This document shows positions 1-9,748 of a stretch of DNA of 37,860 nt, in pieces. The DNA comes from Terribacillus saccharophilus (GTDB lineage Bacteria; Bacillota; Bacilli; Bacillales; Amphibacillaceae): the NCBI RefSeq assembly GCF_002272745.1, contig NZ_NPBD01000009.1:1-37860 (forward strand), read 5' to 3'. The notes beneath the pieces are model-generated. The model was not told the origin of the DNA, made no database searches, and saw only the letters and a program-made list of their open reading frames with translations. A program made the position numbers and the translations under genes. Each line of letters begins with the position of its first letter. Position 1 is the stretch's first letter.

Positions 1-154
1 GAACTTATGCAAATTTTCTTATGAAGATTTACAATATAGTTCGGTTTTTATATGGCTAAAACACTTTTGTCCCAGCCTCTTTATTGCTAATATGGACTTT
101 CTTGTATATTCTGGAAATGGGAGGATAAGTAATCGAAAGGGGAGTTGAGAAACC

Positions 155-463
155 TTGAAATACAGCTTTACAGAAAAAGAAAGAAATCAAGTACTCTCTA
201 ATTTTATGAAGGACGGAAAAGTTATCAATGTTCCTGCAAAAGAGAAAAAGAAATATATTTTATCAGCTGAATTCACAAAGAAATTTGACGAAGGAAAAAT
301 CTATTCAGAGCAAGATATTAACGCTGAACTCCTAACTATGTATTCAAAAGACGATTATGTCGAACAAAGAAGATATCTAATAACATTTGAATTATTTAAA
401 AGAACATCGGACGGAACACAATATTGGTTAAATAGCGATAATAAGGAAGAGATTGCGAAATAA
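155..463 (+). CDS. DUF2087 domain protein
   Basis: A 102-residue protein whose whole length fits the DUF2087 family, small proteins or C-terminal domains often linked to transcription regulators. Seen here: the family-like segment VPAKEKKKYILSAEF near residues 26-40, the E-x-x-I-N-x-x-L stretch around residue 55, and the closing DYVEQRRYLITFELFKRT followed by G-x-x-Y-W. The start is a TTG, chosen because AAAGGGGAG lies about 8 bases upstream and no better ATG precedes the conserved part. The stop lies 68 bases before the acetyltransferase, so the two may be cotranscribed. There is no separate HTH domain. The molecular role is unknown; nucleic-acid binding is only a family-based guess. Confidence 0.75.
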   Translation: MKYSFTEKERNQVLSNFMKDGKVINVPAKEKKKYILSAEFTKKFDEGKIYSEQDINAELLTMYSKDDYVEQRRYLITFELFKRTSDGTQYWLNSDNKEEIAK

Positions 464-530
464 ATCTCAAGGAACTTACATAACAACATGTCAGTCACAA
501 TTGCTCACCATCTTCTTAAAGGAGGCAATT

Positions 531-1040
531 ATGATACATATAACATTAGCAAATTCAGACCACGTGGCGGGCATATCCAAAGTATGCAGCGATGGCTATT
601 GGGCCACATACAGGGAAACACACTCGGAGCAATACATTCAAGGAATTATCGAAGAGTTTTATAATCACGACAGAATTCTAAAAGAAGTATCTGAGACGAG
701 CAGAGATTGGGGCGGGTACTTCGTTGCGCTCGAAGACGGAGAAGTGCTGGGAGCTATCGGCGGAGGAATGATCGGGGAAGGTATTGGAGAGGTGTTCGTG
801 CTGTATCTTGATCCTGAACGACGCAATGAAGGGATAGGAACAAAGTTATTAGAAGCTCTCACCAAACAGCAAAAGGATCAGTTTAACGCCACTGAACAGT
901 GGGTATCTGTAGCAAAGGGAAATCAGAAGGGTATACCTTTTTATGAAGCGAGAGGATTCGTCGTCCAGCACGAGCGACCTGGTTACCATGATATAGAGGG
1001 AGAAAGTTATCCTGCCTTGAGATATTATCGAAAGATATAG
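531..1040 (+). CDS. GNAT family N-acetyltransferase
   Basis: A 169-residue GNAT acetyltransferase, expected to move an acetyl group from acetyl-CoA to an amine. The CoA-binding motif A is clear at about residues 95-112 (VLYLDPERRNEGIGTKLL, with the R-R-x-x-G-I-G pyrophosphate loop), followed by the beta5/alpha4 region GNQKGIPFYEARGF that typifies the fold. The frame is open back to 453, but the ATG at 531 has AAAGGAGG 6 bases upstream and begins exactly at the normal GNAT N-terminus, so I take it as the start. It is followed by a strong hairpin terminator. The substrate cannot be read from the sequence. Confidence 0.85.
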   Translation: MIHITLANSDHVAGISKVCSDGYWATYRETHSEQYIQGIIEEFYNHDRILKEVSETSRDWGGYFVALEDGEVLGAIGGGMIGEGIGEVFVLYLDPERRNEGIGTKLLEALTKQQKDQFNATEQWVSVAKGNQKGIPFYEARGFVVQHERPGYHDIEGESYPALRYYRKI

Positions 1041-1100
1041 CATATCCTGAATCTGTAGAGTGGCAAGCTTACATAAGAAACAGGAATGAGGGAACGAAAA

Positions 1101-1128
1101 AACCAGCCTCAATCGGCTGGTTTTCCTT
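1101..1128. terminator. bidirectional terminator between GNAT gene and ydiK
   Basis: An 8-bp stem (AACCAGCC / GGCTGGTT) with a 6-base loop at 1101-1122 is followed by a T-rich run on the plus strand and preceded by an A-run that serves as the U-tract for the minus-strand ydiL-ydiK transcript. It separates two convergent units. Confidence 0.85.
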
Positions 1129-1333
1129 ATTTCTTGTTGTTCATTTTCTTGATTTTGAAATACAGGCTGAAATAACGGAACGATGTGTAAAAATCAAATG
1201 CAGCGAACACTGCAAGTAAGATGCTGAAAATCGTCCAGTCTTTCGCTGCCTGTACGTCATGAATGGCCCAATAGACGAAGAAGACACCTATTACTAGGTA
1301 GAGTATCGCGGCGGGCAATGGCGATCGTATCAT
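1127..1333 (-). CDS. ydiK: YdiK-like small membrane protein (DUF4305)
   Basis: A 68-residue protein with two hydrophobic spans (about residues 5-25 and 33-52) and a lysine-rich C-terminal tail, matching the YdiK/DUF4305 type found next to ydiL and groESL in Bacillus. The ATG at 1333 lies 6 bases after the ydiL stop, and its GGAGG site sits inside the last codons of ydiL, so the pair is almost certainly translated from one transcript. Function is unknown. The assignment rests on size, topology and conserved gene order rather than on a catalytic motif. Confidence 0.75.
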   Translation of the reverse strand: MIRSPLPAAILYLVIGVFFVYWAIHDVQAAKDWTIFSILLAVFAAFDFYTSFRYFSLYFKIKKMNNKK

Positions 1334-1339
1334 AAATTC

Positions 1340-2068
1340 TTATCCTCCAAAGATGATCATTTGCATATTTTCTAGTTGTTTCTGCATTCTTTCTAATTCT
1401 TCCATTCTTTCTGGGGTGAGATAAAGCTGAATGATGACGACCATCAGATTCATCAATCCGTGTGTGATGATTGGTACGATGATTCGCTTTGTTTGTACAT
1501 ATAAAGCTGCAAAAACAACACCCATAACGAAGTATTGCAATAGGTGTAAGAAGTCTCCATGTACAGCACCGAATACGAGTGCGGAGATAAGTACTGCTAC
1601 GAAGAAGTTTGTTCGCTTGTAGATTTCGCCGAATAGTATTTTACGGAAAATGATTTCTTCCAATATTGGTGCGAATACGACGACAATTAGTACGAACGCT
1701 GGAACTTCCCGAACTGCATCCAGGATGCTAGACGTATTTTCTGAGCCTTGTGTGATTCCAAAAGCATACGTCTCGATCAAGCCTGCAATAATCTGTCCGG
1801 CATAAGCGCCAAAGAAACCGATAATGATCCAGACAATCGTCATTCCGGGACCAGTAGCGCTTCGCACAGCTGGTGCCCGCATGTCCTTGCGCAGCATAAA
1901 GCAGACGATAACGACAGCGAGCAGGAAGGTGATCAGACTCCACCAATACGAGACGGTTGCTAAATCCAGCCCTCGATCATCCATCCAAGGAACGAAAGGA
2001 ACAAGCAGGAATGCGGAAAGCTGCATCACAATATATGTCAATATGACGAACCAATAACGTGCTGGCAA
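1340..2068 (-). CDS. ydiL: YdiL-like CPBP intramembrane glutamic protease
   Basis: A 242-residue multi-pass membrane protein of the CPBP (CAAX protease/bacteriocin-processing, Abi) family. The catalytic EExxxR motif is at residues 137-142 (ILEEIIFRKILFG), the second motif F-G-A-x-H-G follows about 30 residues later, and a third H-G-x-x-N motif lies near the C-terminus, so all family residues are present. About six to seven membrane spans are visible. The start is a TTG preceded by AAGGAG at 8 bases. It is divergent from groES and first in an operon with ydiK. Family members cleave membrane substrates or confer bacteriocin self-immunity; the substrate here is unknown. Confidence 0.85.
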   Translation of the reverse strand: MPARYWFVILTYIVMQLSAFLLVPFVPWMDDRGLDLATVSYWWSLITFLLAVVIVCFMLRKDMRAPAVRSATGPGMTIVWIIIGFFGAYAGQIIAGLIETYAFGITQGSENTSSILDAVREVPAFVLIVVVFAPILEEIIFRKILFGEIYKRTNFFVAVLISALVFGAVHGDFLHLLQYFVMGVVFAALYVQTKRIIVPIITHGLMNLMVVIIQLYLTPERMEELERMQKQLENMQMIIFGG

Positions 2069-2258
2069 TATAACGACTCCTTCCGCCTTACTTATGTAGT
2101 TGGCATCTTACGTATTTTAACATAAGAAGCAAGGAAGTATGTAGCGGTGCGCATTGTAATTACCCTGTTAATTCGTCCAGAGCTTGGCAGGAGAAACAAG
2201 GAATTCGTCGAACAACTATCAGAGTGTCATGCTTGCATTCCGTTTTCGTTTTGATTAT

Positions 2259-2264
2259 TATAAT
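2259..2264 (+). promoter_or_regulatory. groESL promoter -10 box
   Basis: A perfect TATAAT at 2259-2264 sits 7 bases before the CIRCE repeat, placing transcription start at or just inside the operator. The -35 box is poor: TTGCAT at 2233-2238 would give a 20-base spacer, and TTCCGT at 2238-2243 a 15-base spacer. Confidence 0.65.
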
Positions 2265-2271
2265 AACTGTA

Positions 2272-2298
2272 TTAGCACTCAACTAACTCGAGTGCTAA
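2272..2298 (+). promoter_or_regulatory. CIRCE operator (HrcA binding site)
   Basis: A perfect 9-bp inverted repeat TTAGCACTC-N9-GAGTGCTAA, identical to the CIRCE consensus. It lies immediately downstream of the groESL -10 box, where the HrcA repressor blocks transcription until heat stress titrates GroEL away from HrcA. Confidence 0.97.
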
Positions 2299-2335
2299 AA
2301 ATCAAATTATCGATTATATAAGGAGGGTTTCTCAC

Positions 2336-2620
2336 ATGTTGAAGCCACTAGGCGATCGTGTTGTAATTGAACTTGTAGAGCAGGAGGAAAAAACAGCATT
2401 TGGTATCGTGCTTCCTGAATCTGCAAAGGAAAAACCGCAAGAAGGTAAAGTTGTTGCCGTCGGTAGCGGTCGTGTATACGATAATGGAGAAAGAGTTGCA
2501 CTGGAAGTTGCAGAAGGCGATTTGATCATCTTCTCTAAATACTCTGGTACAGAATTGAAATATGAAGGAAAAGATTACTTAATTCTTCGCGAAAGCGACA
2601 TCCTTGCAGTAGTAGGATAA
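2336..2620 (+). CDS. groES: co-chaperonin GroES
   Basis: A 94-residue GroES, the usual length. It forms the heptameric lid on GroEL in the cytoplasm. It opens with the diagnostic [19 protein letters not shown], followed by the mobile loop at about residues 17-32 ([13 protein letters not shown]) that contacts GroEL. The ATG has AGGAGGG 8 bases upstream. It is first in a two-gene operon with groEL, controlled by the CIRCE element in the leader. Nothing is missing or unusual. Confidence 0.98.
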   Translation: MLKPLGDRVVIELVEQEEKTAFGIVLPESAKEKPQEGKVVAVGSGRVYDNGERVALEVAEGDLIIFSKYSGTELKYEGKDYLILRESDILAVVG

Positions 2621-2641
2621 TCGAAGAACAGATTTATATAA

Positions 2642-4303
<1,662 letters not shown>

Positions 4304-4400
4304 GCTGTCCTCAAACCCTTTGCTACACAAGGATTTGAAACCCTATAAATTAATATGGATTTTAATTGGATTTATCAAATAATCCAATATTAAATCTAAG

Positions 4401-4440
4401 AAGCCTCTCAATGGTCAATGGACTTTTGGGAGGCTTTTTC
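4401..4440 (+). terminator. groESL operon terminator
   Basis: AAGCCTCTCAATGGTC pairs with GACTTTTGGGAGGCTT across a short loop, followed by a T-run (TTTTTC). It lies about 100 bases after groEL. Confidence 0.85.
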
Positions 4441-4474
4441 TTTTCTATTTTCATTATGGATTTAAGAATAATAT

Positions 4475-4558
4475 CAGTTGTCAGAAGATTTTACAGTACC
4501 AGATCACTATCCGGAATTTAACTACCTCAAAGTTGTTTTCATCAAAGTGATCCGTTAG
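4475..4558 (+). pseudogene. relic of an RlmI-type rRNA methyltransferase 3' end
   Basis: Frame 4475-4558 reads QLSEDFTVPDHYPEFNYLKV and a further seven residues before a TAG. This matches the C-terminus of the intact methyltransferase ending at 8597 (QLPEDFTVPHNYPEFNYLKV and onward) at 22 of 27 positions by my count, including the identical VVFIKV tail. An in-frame TAA lies two codons before the matching part, and there is no start or ribosome site, so it cannot be a gene. The two copies differ at many synonymous positions, so this is an old or horizontally acquired paralog fragment rather than a recent duplication. The rest of the 4304-4634 gap holds only the groEL terminator and the leader of the next gene. 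Confidence 0.8.
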
Positions 4559-4634
4559 GACACCACGCTGCTGAAACGCAAGCATCATCTTTCTTTTTTA
4601 CAGCTCACTGCCAACAAACAAGGGAGAGAAAAAC

Positions 4635-5612
4635 ATGACACTCAAAATTGGAATGATTGGAACGGGTTGGTTCAGTCGTAAGCATGCGGACATTCTATTA
4701 AAGATGGATGGGGTTCAGATTCAGGCTATTTGCGGAACAAGCAAAGAGAAAGCAGCAGCTATGGCGTCCGATTATGAGGGTGCAAATGGGTATGATCAGT
4801 ATGTGGAAATGTTGGATGCAGAGGAGCTTGATGCGGTTTATATTGTTACGCCGCCAATGGTTCGGGGAGAGATGGAATTAGAGCTTATTGGGCGCGGTAT
4901 TCCTTTCCTCATCGAAAAGCCACTGGGGACAGAGGACAAGATTCCAGCCAAGGTGTTAGAGCGTATGAATGAAAGTTCTCTGATTACGTCTGTTGGGTAT
5001 CATTTTCGATACAGTGATTCGGTTCAGCGTCTAAAGGAAAACATAAATGCCCAAAAGCTTGGTATGGTATTAGGTAAATGGATGGGCGAGATGCCCATGG
5101 TTAGCTGGTGGAGAGATCAAGAGAAGTCTGGCGGTCAATTTATCGAACAAACAACACATATTGTAGATTTGCTAAGATACGTCTGCGGTGAGGTTGAAGA
5201 AGTTTATGCGATGTATGGCAATCAAGTACAGCATAACAAGCACGATAATGTTACGGTGCCGGACATTGGTACGGTAAGTTTACGGCTGCAAAATGGCGTG
5301 GTAGCTAACCTGTCGAATACGTGTGTCCTTCCTAGTGGTATGGGAGAAGTTGGGCTCAAGCTTTATACAGATAAAGGAATACTAGATTGGCAGGGCGATA
5401 AACTAGAAATAGACCAAGAAGGCATAAAGACGATGTATAAGGATACAGACAATCCATACGTTCGGGAAAATGAGGCATTTATTCATGCCATTCGTACTGG
5501 CGACACCTCGCAAATCCGCTCTGATTATAGTGATGCATATCAAACTCATAAGGTGACGTATGCTGCTTTGGAGTCTGCGAGAAGTGGTGTACCTGTTAAG
5601 CTTAAAAAATAA
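4635..5612 (+). CDS. Gfo/Idh/MocA family NAD(P)-dependent oxidoreductase
   Basis: A 325-residue protein of the glucose-fructose oxidoreductase / inositol dehydrogenase / MocA family. The N-terminal Rossmann motif GMIGTGWFSRKHA is at residues 6-18, the EKPLG motif typical of the family near residue 95, and the substrate-domain stretch with G-G-x-x-x-E-Q-x-x-H-x-x-D near residues 170-183 carries the probable catalytic His. Such enzymes oxidise or reduce sugars and inositols in the cytosol. The ATG has GGGAGAG about 8 bases upstream. The gene stands alone between two terminators, so neighbours do not suggest a substrate. Confidence 0.85.
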   Translation: MTLKIGMIGTGWFSRKHADILLKMDGVQIQAICGTSKEKAAAMASDYEGANGYDQYVEMLDAEELDAVYIVTPPMVRGEMELELIGRGIPFLIEKPLGTEDKIPAKVLERMNESSLITSVGYHFRYSDSVQRLKENINAQKLGMVLGKWMGEMPMVSWWRDQEKSGGQFIEQTTHIVDLLRYVCGEVEEVYAMYGNQVQHNKHDNVTVPDIGTVSLRLQNGVVANLSNTCVLPSGMGEVGLKLYTDKGILDWQGDKLEIDQEGIKTMYKDTDNPYVRENEAFIHAIRTGDTSQIRSDYSDAYQTHKVTYAALESARSGVPVKLKK

Positions 5613-5623
5613 AGGTAATAAAA

Positions 5624-5658
5624 GAAGGAGCGCTGATTTGAATCAGGGCTCCTTTTTT
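5624..5658 (+). terminator. terminator after Gfo/Idh/MocA gene
   Basis: AAGGAGCGCTGAT pairs imperfectly with ATCAGGGCTCCTT across a TTGA loop, followed by seven T residues. Confidence 0.85.
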
Positions 5659-5697
5659 TAGTTTGCTCGGCATTAAGTACCACCTTGGAAGCAAACT

Positions 5698-5727
5698 AAG
5701 ACACCTGTACGTTAGCACAGGTGTCTT
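5698..5727. terminator. terminator for floT
   Basis: A perfect 11-bp stem AAGACACCTGT / ACAGGTGTCTT with an 8-base loop lies 36 bases beyond the floT stop on the minus strand. The U-tract is weak on both strands. Confidence 0.65.
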
Positions 5728-5762
5728 GGTTTGCTTATTGATTTTCGAGATGTTTAAAAGGA

Positions 5763-7211
5763 TTATTCAAACATGATCTGCTGCTGATCTGATTTCACAT
5801 TATCCGCTTCAGCATCATTAGTTGACTTTTGCGTGCTAATATTCTGCAAGAAACCTTCCAAGTCAAAACCTGTCATCTGACCAAGACTCTCTTGAAGGTT
5901 TGCCATTGTGTTTGTCACCGTATTAGGCAAGGAGTTGATTCCGCCGCCTGATCCATTATCCAAAATACGGATAGACTCGACATTGCTGAATGATTCGCTG
6001 ATTGCTCTTGCATAATCCGGCATGATGTCGATGAGTTTTTCTCTTAGGATGACGTCTTGGTGCTTCGCCATTGCTTGGGCGCGTTTCTCGATTGCTTCGA
6101 CTTCAGCTATACTCTTTTGTTTGATGACCGCGGCTTCTGCTTCTCCTTCTACTCTTCTTGCTTCGGCACGGGCTTGTGCTTCTCTTGTTTTGGTGAGGTA
6201 TTCTGCTTCGGCTTTTTGCTTTTGTACTTCTACTTGCTGCTGTTCCAGTTTAACATCGTTTTCACGTTCTTTCTGGCGCAGTCTTAATTCACTTTCTTGT
6301 TCCTGTTCTCTGATTTCCAGACGTTGTTTTTCGATACCCAAGCGTTTTTCTTCTTTTTCGAGCTCGTATGCGGCTTCGGCGATGGCTCTTTCACGCTCTG
6401 TTTCCGCTTTGATTTGGGCATCTTTGATGTCTTTTGTTTTACGGACTTCTGCGATATTCATTTCACGCTGGTATTTCTCACGGGATACTTCTTCGTTTAC
6501 TTCTGCACGTTTGAGTTCGGTTTCCCGTTTGTTGTTCGCTTCTGCTATTTCAGCTTCTTTTTCGATTTTGGCGATTTGCGGACGACCCAAGTTTTCCAAG
6601 TATCCTTCATCATCGCTGATGTCTGTGAGTCCAAGTGATGTGATGCGGAAGCCCATATCATTTAGTTCTTTTTGTGCAATTTTACGTACATCTTCATTGA
6701 ATCGCTCTCGGTCGCCGTTGATTTGCTCAACGGTCATACTGGACAGAATTGCCCGCAAACTGGAGTTTAATACTTCGCCAATTTCCTGCTCGATTTCTCC
6801 CTGCGCTTTCCCCAAGAACTGCTCGGCATATCGCACAATCCCTTCCAGTGTGTCGGCTACTTTGACTGTTGCGACAGCTTCTCCGTATACTGCAACGTGT
6901 TGTGCTGTATATACTTTTGGTGTTTTGATTTGTAATTGGAATGATTTCAGAGATACTTTAGTGCCAGTTTGGAACATTCTTAGTCTGTGCCCGCCACCGC
7001 GGATAACTTTCATATAGCGACCTTGGTCATCTTTATAAATATTTGTTTCTTTTGTCTCATCGCCAAGTTTCGGGCCGGTAACTATGAGTGCTTCGTTGGA
7101 CGGCACGGTGCGGAATCTGATTTTCATGTAAATGAACCATGCAGTTCCTGCGATAGCTGCCAGTACAACAAGCATAATTATAATGGAAATAATTGTTATT
7201 CCTTCTAACAT
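5763..7211 (-). CDS. floT: flotillin-like membrane scaffold protein FloT
   Basis: A 482-residue flotillin. One N-terminal membrane span (about residues 5-28) is followed by the SPFH/band-7 domain (about 30-220) and a long coiled-coil rich in E-A-E and Q-K-A-E-A-E repeats (about 220-390), then a Q/S/N-rich tail. Flotillins organise functional membrane microdomains that collect signalling, secretion and cell-wall proteins. The ATG has AAAGGGGAAA upstream. The tail is somewhat short compared with B. subtilis FloT (about 509 residues). No NfeD-type partner gene (YuaF-like) lies next to it, which is unusual, since flotillin and NfeD are normally paired. Its long antisense frame arises from the biased coiled-coil codons. 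Confidence 0.92.
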   Translation of the reverse strand: MLEGITIISIIIMLVVLAAIAGTAWFIYMKIRFRTVPSNEALIVTGPKLGDETKETNIYKDDQGRYMKVIRGGGHRLRMFQTGTKVSLKSFQLQIKTPKVYTAQHVAVYGEAVATVKVADTLEGIVRYAEQFLGKAQGEIEQEIGEVLNSSLRAILSSMTVEQINGDRERFNEDVRKIAQKELNDMGFRITSLGLTDISDDEGYLENLGRPQIAKIEKEAEIAEANNKRETELKRAEVNEEVSREKYQREMNIAEVRKTKDIKDAQIKAETERERAIAEAAYELEKEEKRLGIEKQRLEIREQEQESELRLRQKERENDVKLEQQQVEVQKQKAEAEYLTKTREAQARAEARRVEGEAEAAVIKQKSIAEVEAIEKRAQAMAKHQDVILREKLIDIMPDYARAISESFSNVESIRILDNGSGGGINSLPNTVTNTMANLQESLGQMTGFDLEGFLQNISTQKSTNDAEADNVKSDQQQIMFE

Positions 7212-7400
7212 ATGAGCATTTCCCCTTTATATGTATTTTGTATTTATACGAGTTAATAGGATTCTTAGTTTCAAAAAATTGAAGAGGATTCAAAGATTGT
7301 TATGTGGAGCACAGCAAGGACAGGTGAATATATTGCTACTTTCGCTTATTCTATAAAATAATGGCATAATAAAAGAAATCAAAAAATTAAGGATGACTAA

Positions 7401-8597
7401 ATGAGACAGTTAGTAGAAGTAAAGTTAAAATCGAAATTCATTACAGATATAAAGAATGGCTATCCGTTACTCTCAAAAGAAGCAGTTGAAACTTCAGGAG
7501 TGACGATGGATGAGGGGAGCCTTTTACGCCTAGTTGACCCGAGCGGAAGATATATTGGAACAGCATATTATGGTTTGCAAAATAAAGGAATTGGTTGGGT
7601 TCTAGCGTTTAAAGAACAGGAAAAAATTGATGCGAAGTTTTTCGTTAAGAAAATAAGTGCTGCTGTTGCAAGGCGGAAGAATTTATATGAAGCCGAAGAT
7701 ACAACTGCTTTCCGTGTGTTTAATGGAGAAGGAGACGGTATCGGAGGATTAATCATCGATTTCTTTGACGGCTTTTATATGGTGAGCTGGTATAGTGAAG
7801 GGATTTATTCCTTCCGTGATGATATATATCAAGCTTTGGAGGAAGTAGTAGAAGCACGTGGTCTATATGAAAAATTACGGTTTAATACGAATGGACAATA
7901 TGTAGAACAAGATGATTATGTGTCAGGTGAAAAGGGAGAATTTCCTTTAATCGTTTTGGAAAACGGGATGAAATATGCGGTAGATTTAAATGATGGAGCA
8001 ATGACAGGAATATTTTTAGATCAACGTAACGTACGAAAAGCACTACGTGACCATTACGCAAAAGAAAAAACGGTTTTGAATACATTCTCTTATACAGGTG
8101 CGTTCTCTGTAGCCGCAGTTCTTGGTGGTGCAACAAAAACAACAAGTGTCGATGTGGCAAAACGGAGCCTGCCAAAGACGATTGAGCAATTTGCAGTCAA
8201 CGAAATTGATTATGAAGCACAGGACATTAAGGTGATGGATGTCTTTGATTACTTTCGATATGCGGACCGTCATGATTTGAAGTTTGATGTTGTCGTATTG
8301 GATCCCCCAAGCTTTGCGCGGACAAAGAAAATAACATTCAGCACGGCTAAGGATTATCCGAAGCTGCTAAAAGATACCTTGAAAATTACAAATCAGGGTG
8401 GAATAATTATTGCATCCACAAATAACGCAAGCTTCAACATGAAAAAGTTTAAGTCATTTATAGATAAAGCATTTACTGAATCTAACACACGCTACAAAAT
8501 CTTAGAAGAACACCAATTGCCAGAAGATTTTACTGTACCACACAATTATCCCGAATTTAACTATTTAAAAGTCGTGTTTATAAAGGTAATGAATTAA
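7401..8597 (+). CDS. class I rRNA methyltransferase, RlmI/YwbD type
   Basis: A 398-residue SAM-dependent methyltransferase of the RlmI family, which makes 5-methylcytosine in 23S rRNA. An N-terminal PUA-like domain occupies about residues 1-80, a linker domain follows, and the catalytic Rossmann part begins near residue 225 (LNTFSYTGAFSVAA, the SAM-binding motif I) with the substrate-base motif DPPSFAR near residue 300. The length equals the Bacillus YwbD type. The ATG follows AAGGATG. The 62-residue gene 12 bases downstream is probably cotranscribed. A decayed copy of its 3' end lies at 4475-4558. The exact target base is inferred from family only. Confidence 0.88.
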   Translation: MRQLVEVKLKSKFITDIKNGYPLLSKEAVETSGVTMDEGSLLRLVDPSGRYIGTAYYGLQNKGIGWVLAFKEQEKIDAKFFVKKISAAVARRKNLYEAEDTTAFRVFNGEGDGIGGLIIDFFDGFYMVSWYSEGIYSFRDDIYQALEEVVEARGLYEKLRFNTNGQYVEQDDYVSGEKGEFPLIVLENGMKYAVDLNDGAMTGIFLDQRNVRKALRDHYAKEKTVLNTFSYTGAFSVAAVLGGATKTTSVDVAKRSLPKTIEQFAVNEIDYEAQDIKVMDVFDYFRYADRHDLKFDVVVLDPPSFARTKKITFSTAKDYPKLLKDTLKITNQGGIIIASTNNASFNMKKFKSFIDKAFTESNTRYKILEEHQLPEDFTVPHNYPEFNYLKVVFIKVMN

Positions 8598-8609
8598 GGA
8601 TGTGTTCAA

Positions 8610-8798
8610 ATGAAATACAATAAAACAACTATGACGAAATTAATTAATCAACAGAGTGAATTACATGCGGAGTTAAAGAGGCTGAAAGCTGAAATGGGCT
8701 TAGAGAAAAATTTAGCAATTAAAGCACTTTATCATTCATTTGTAGCTAATAGTGGTAAATATATGGACGAATATAAGGAATTAGAACGTCCGAGATAA
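8610..8798 (+). CDS. small coiled-coil protein of unknown function
   Basis: A 62-residue charged, helical protein. A probable coiled coil runs from about residue 10 to 38 (LINQQSELHAELKRLKAEMG). It has no cysteines, signal peptide or membrane span. The ATG lies 12 bases after the methyltransferase stop with AAGGATG overlapping that stop region, so the two are translationally close. I do not recognise the family. An accessory role to the methyltransferase is only a position-based guess. Confidence 0.6.
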   Translation: MKYNKTTMTKLINQQSELHAELKRLKAEMGLEKNLAIKALYHSFVANSGKYMDEYKELERPR

Positions 8799-8872
8799 TG
8801 GGATACAAAGCTATACAATCAAGGTCAGTGAGTTAGTACTGGAATTAAATAGACAGACAGGGGGAATTTCAA

Positions 8873-9649
8873 ATGAATCCAAGCACCATAAGAGAAAAAA
8901 TCAGAAGCGGTGAACACACTACCCATACTTCCGGTTTAGGTAGTGATTTTGTTCAAGCTAATTTAGCAATTGTACCAAAAGAATATGCTTTTGATTTTCT
9001 GCTGTTTGCTAATCGAAACCCGAAGTCTTGTCCGATTATTGATGTATTAGAACCAGGAGTGGTTGAGTCTGCTCTTGCTGCTGGCTCTGATATTAGAAGT
9101 GATATCCCGCTTTACTTTGTATATGAGAACGGCAAACTAACGGAGAAGCGTCAGGATCTTAAAGAAATCTGGCGGGATGACTTTGTATCGTTCTTGATAG
9201 GCTGCAGCTTTACCTTTGAAAGTGCATTACTAGAGGAAGGCGTTCCTTTAAAACATATCGATCAGAATAGAAATGTTGCGATGTACATAACAAACCGTCA
9301 AACAAAGCAAGCTGGTGAATTTAGTGGGCCTGTCGTAGTTTCCATGAGACCAATTAAAAATGAGCTTGTTCAAAAGGCAATTGATGTCACTGCACAGTTT
9401 CCGAACATGCATGGATCTCCAATTCATGTGGGAAATCCAAAAGAGATTGGTATCGAGGATATTAGCAAGCCTGATTTTGGTGAATTTACGGAGTTCGGAG
9501 AAGGAGAAACGCCTGTTTTTTGGGAATGTGGCGTAACACCTCAATCTGCAGCGATTCATTCACAAATTCCATTTGTCATTACGCATGCTCCGGGTCATAT
9601 GTTTATTACAGACATCACCAATGATGAATTTTTACGTAATAATTCTTGA
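8873..9649 (+). CDS. putative hydro-lyase, DUF1445 / YcsI family
   Basis: A 258-residue protein of the DUF1445 (YcsI-like, D-glutamate cyclase-like) family. Recognisable family segments are the opening around residues 5-28 (R-x-x-I-R-S-G-E-x-T-x-x-T-S-G), LIGCSFTFESALLEEG at about residues 104-119, the central M-R-P motif (VVVSMRPI), the H-G-x-P-I-H-x-G stretch near residue 182 and the C-terminal VFWECGVTPQSA...HAPGHMFITD region. In B. subtilis the homolog sits near the kip 5-oxoprolinase genes, but no such partners are here. The ATG follows a GGGGG site. It ends at a strong bidirectional terminator. The reaction is uncertain. Confidence 0.88.
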   Translation: MNPSTIREKIRSGEHTTHTSGLGSDFVQANLAIVPKEYAFDFLLFANRNPKSCPIIDVLEPGVVESALAAGSDIRSDIPLYFVYENGKLTEKRQDLKEIWRDDFVSFLIGCSFTFESALLEEGVPLKHIDQNRNVAMYITNRQTKQAGEFSGPVVVSMRPIKNELVQKAIDVTAQFPNMHGSPIHVGNPKEIGIEDISKPDFGEFTEFGEGETPVFWECGVTPQSAAIHSQIPFVITHAPGHMFITDITNDEFLRNNS

Positions 9650-9673
9650 AAACATTGCTTCTAGTTAGCTCTA

Positions 9674-9708
9674 AAAAAGCGCCAAACTTAAAGGTTTGGC
9701 GCTTTTTC
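9674..9708. terminator. bidirectional terminator after hydro-lyase
   Basis: AAAAAGCGCCAAAC pairs perfectly with GTTTGGCGCTTTTT across a 6-base loop. It serves both the plus-strand hydro-lyase gene and the convergent membrane-protein gene. Confidence 0.9.
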
Positions 9709-9748
9709 TGCCTTGATTTGTACTTCAAGAATGTATGTATTAATGAAA

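Noticed and set aside
1..154. Possible upstream gene or promoter at the left edge
   Set aside because: The stretch is AT-rich with no convincing frame, hairpin or clear promoter pair.
849..1112. 87-residue minus-strand frame
   Set aside because: It overlaps the 3' end of the acetyltransferase gene, has no ribosome site and no family pattern.
6022..7017. 331-residue plus-strand frame opposite floT
   Set aside because: It is the antisense shadow of the repetitive coiled-coil codons of floT. The product is serine/cysteine-rich nonsense without a ribosome site.
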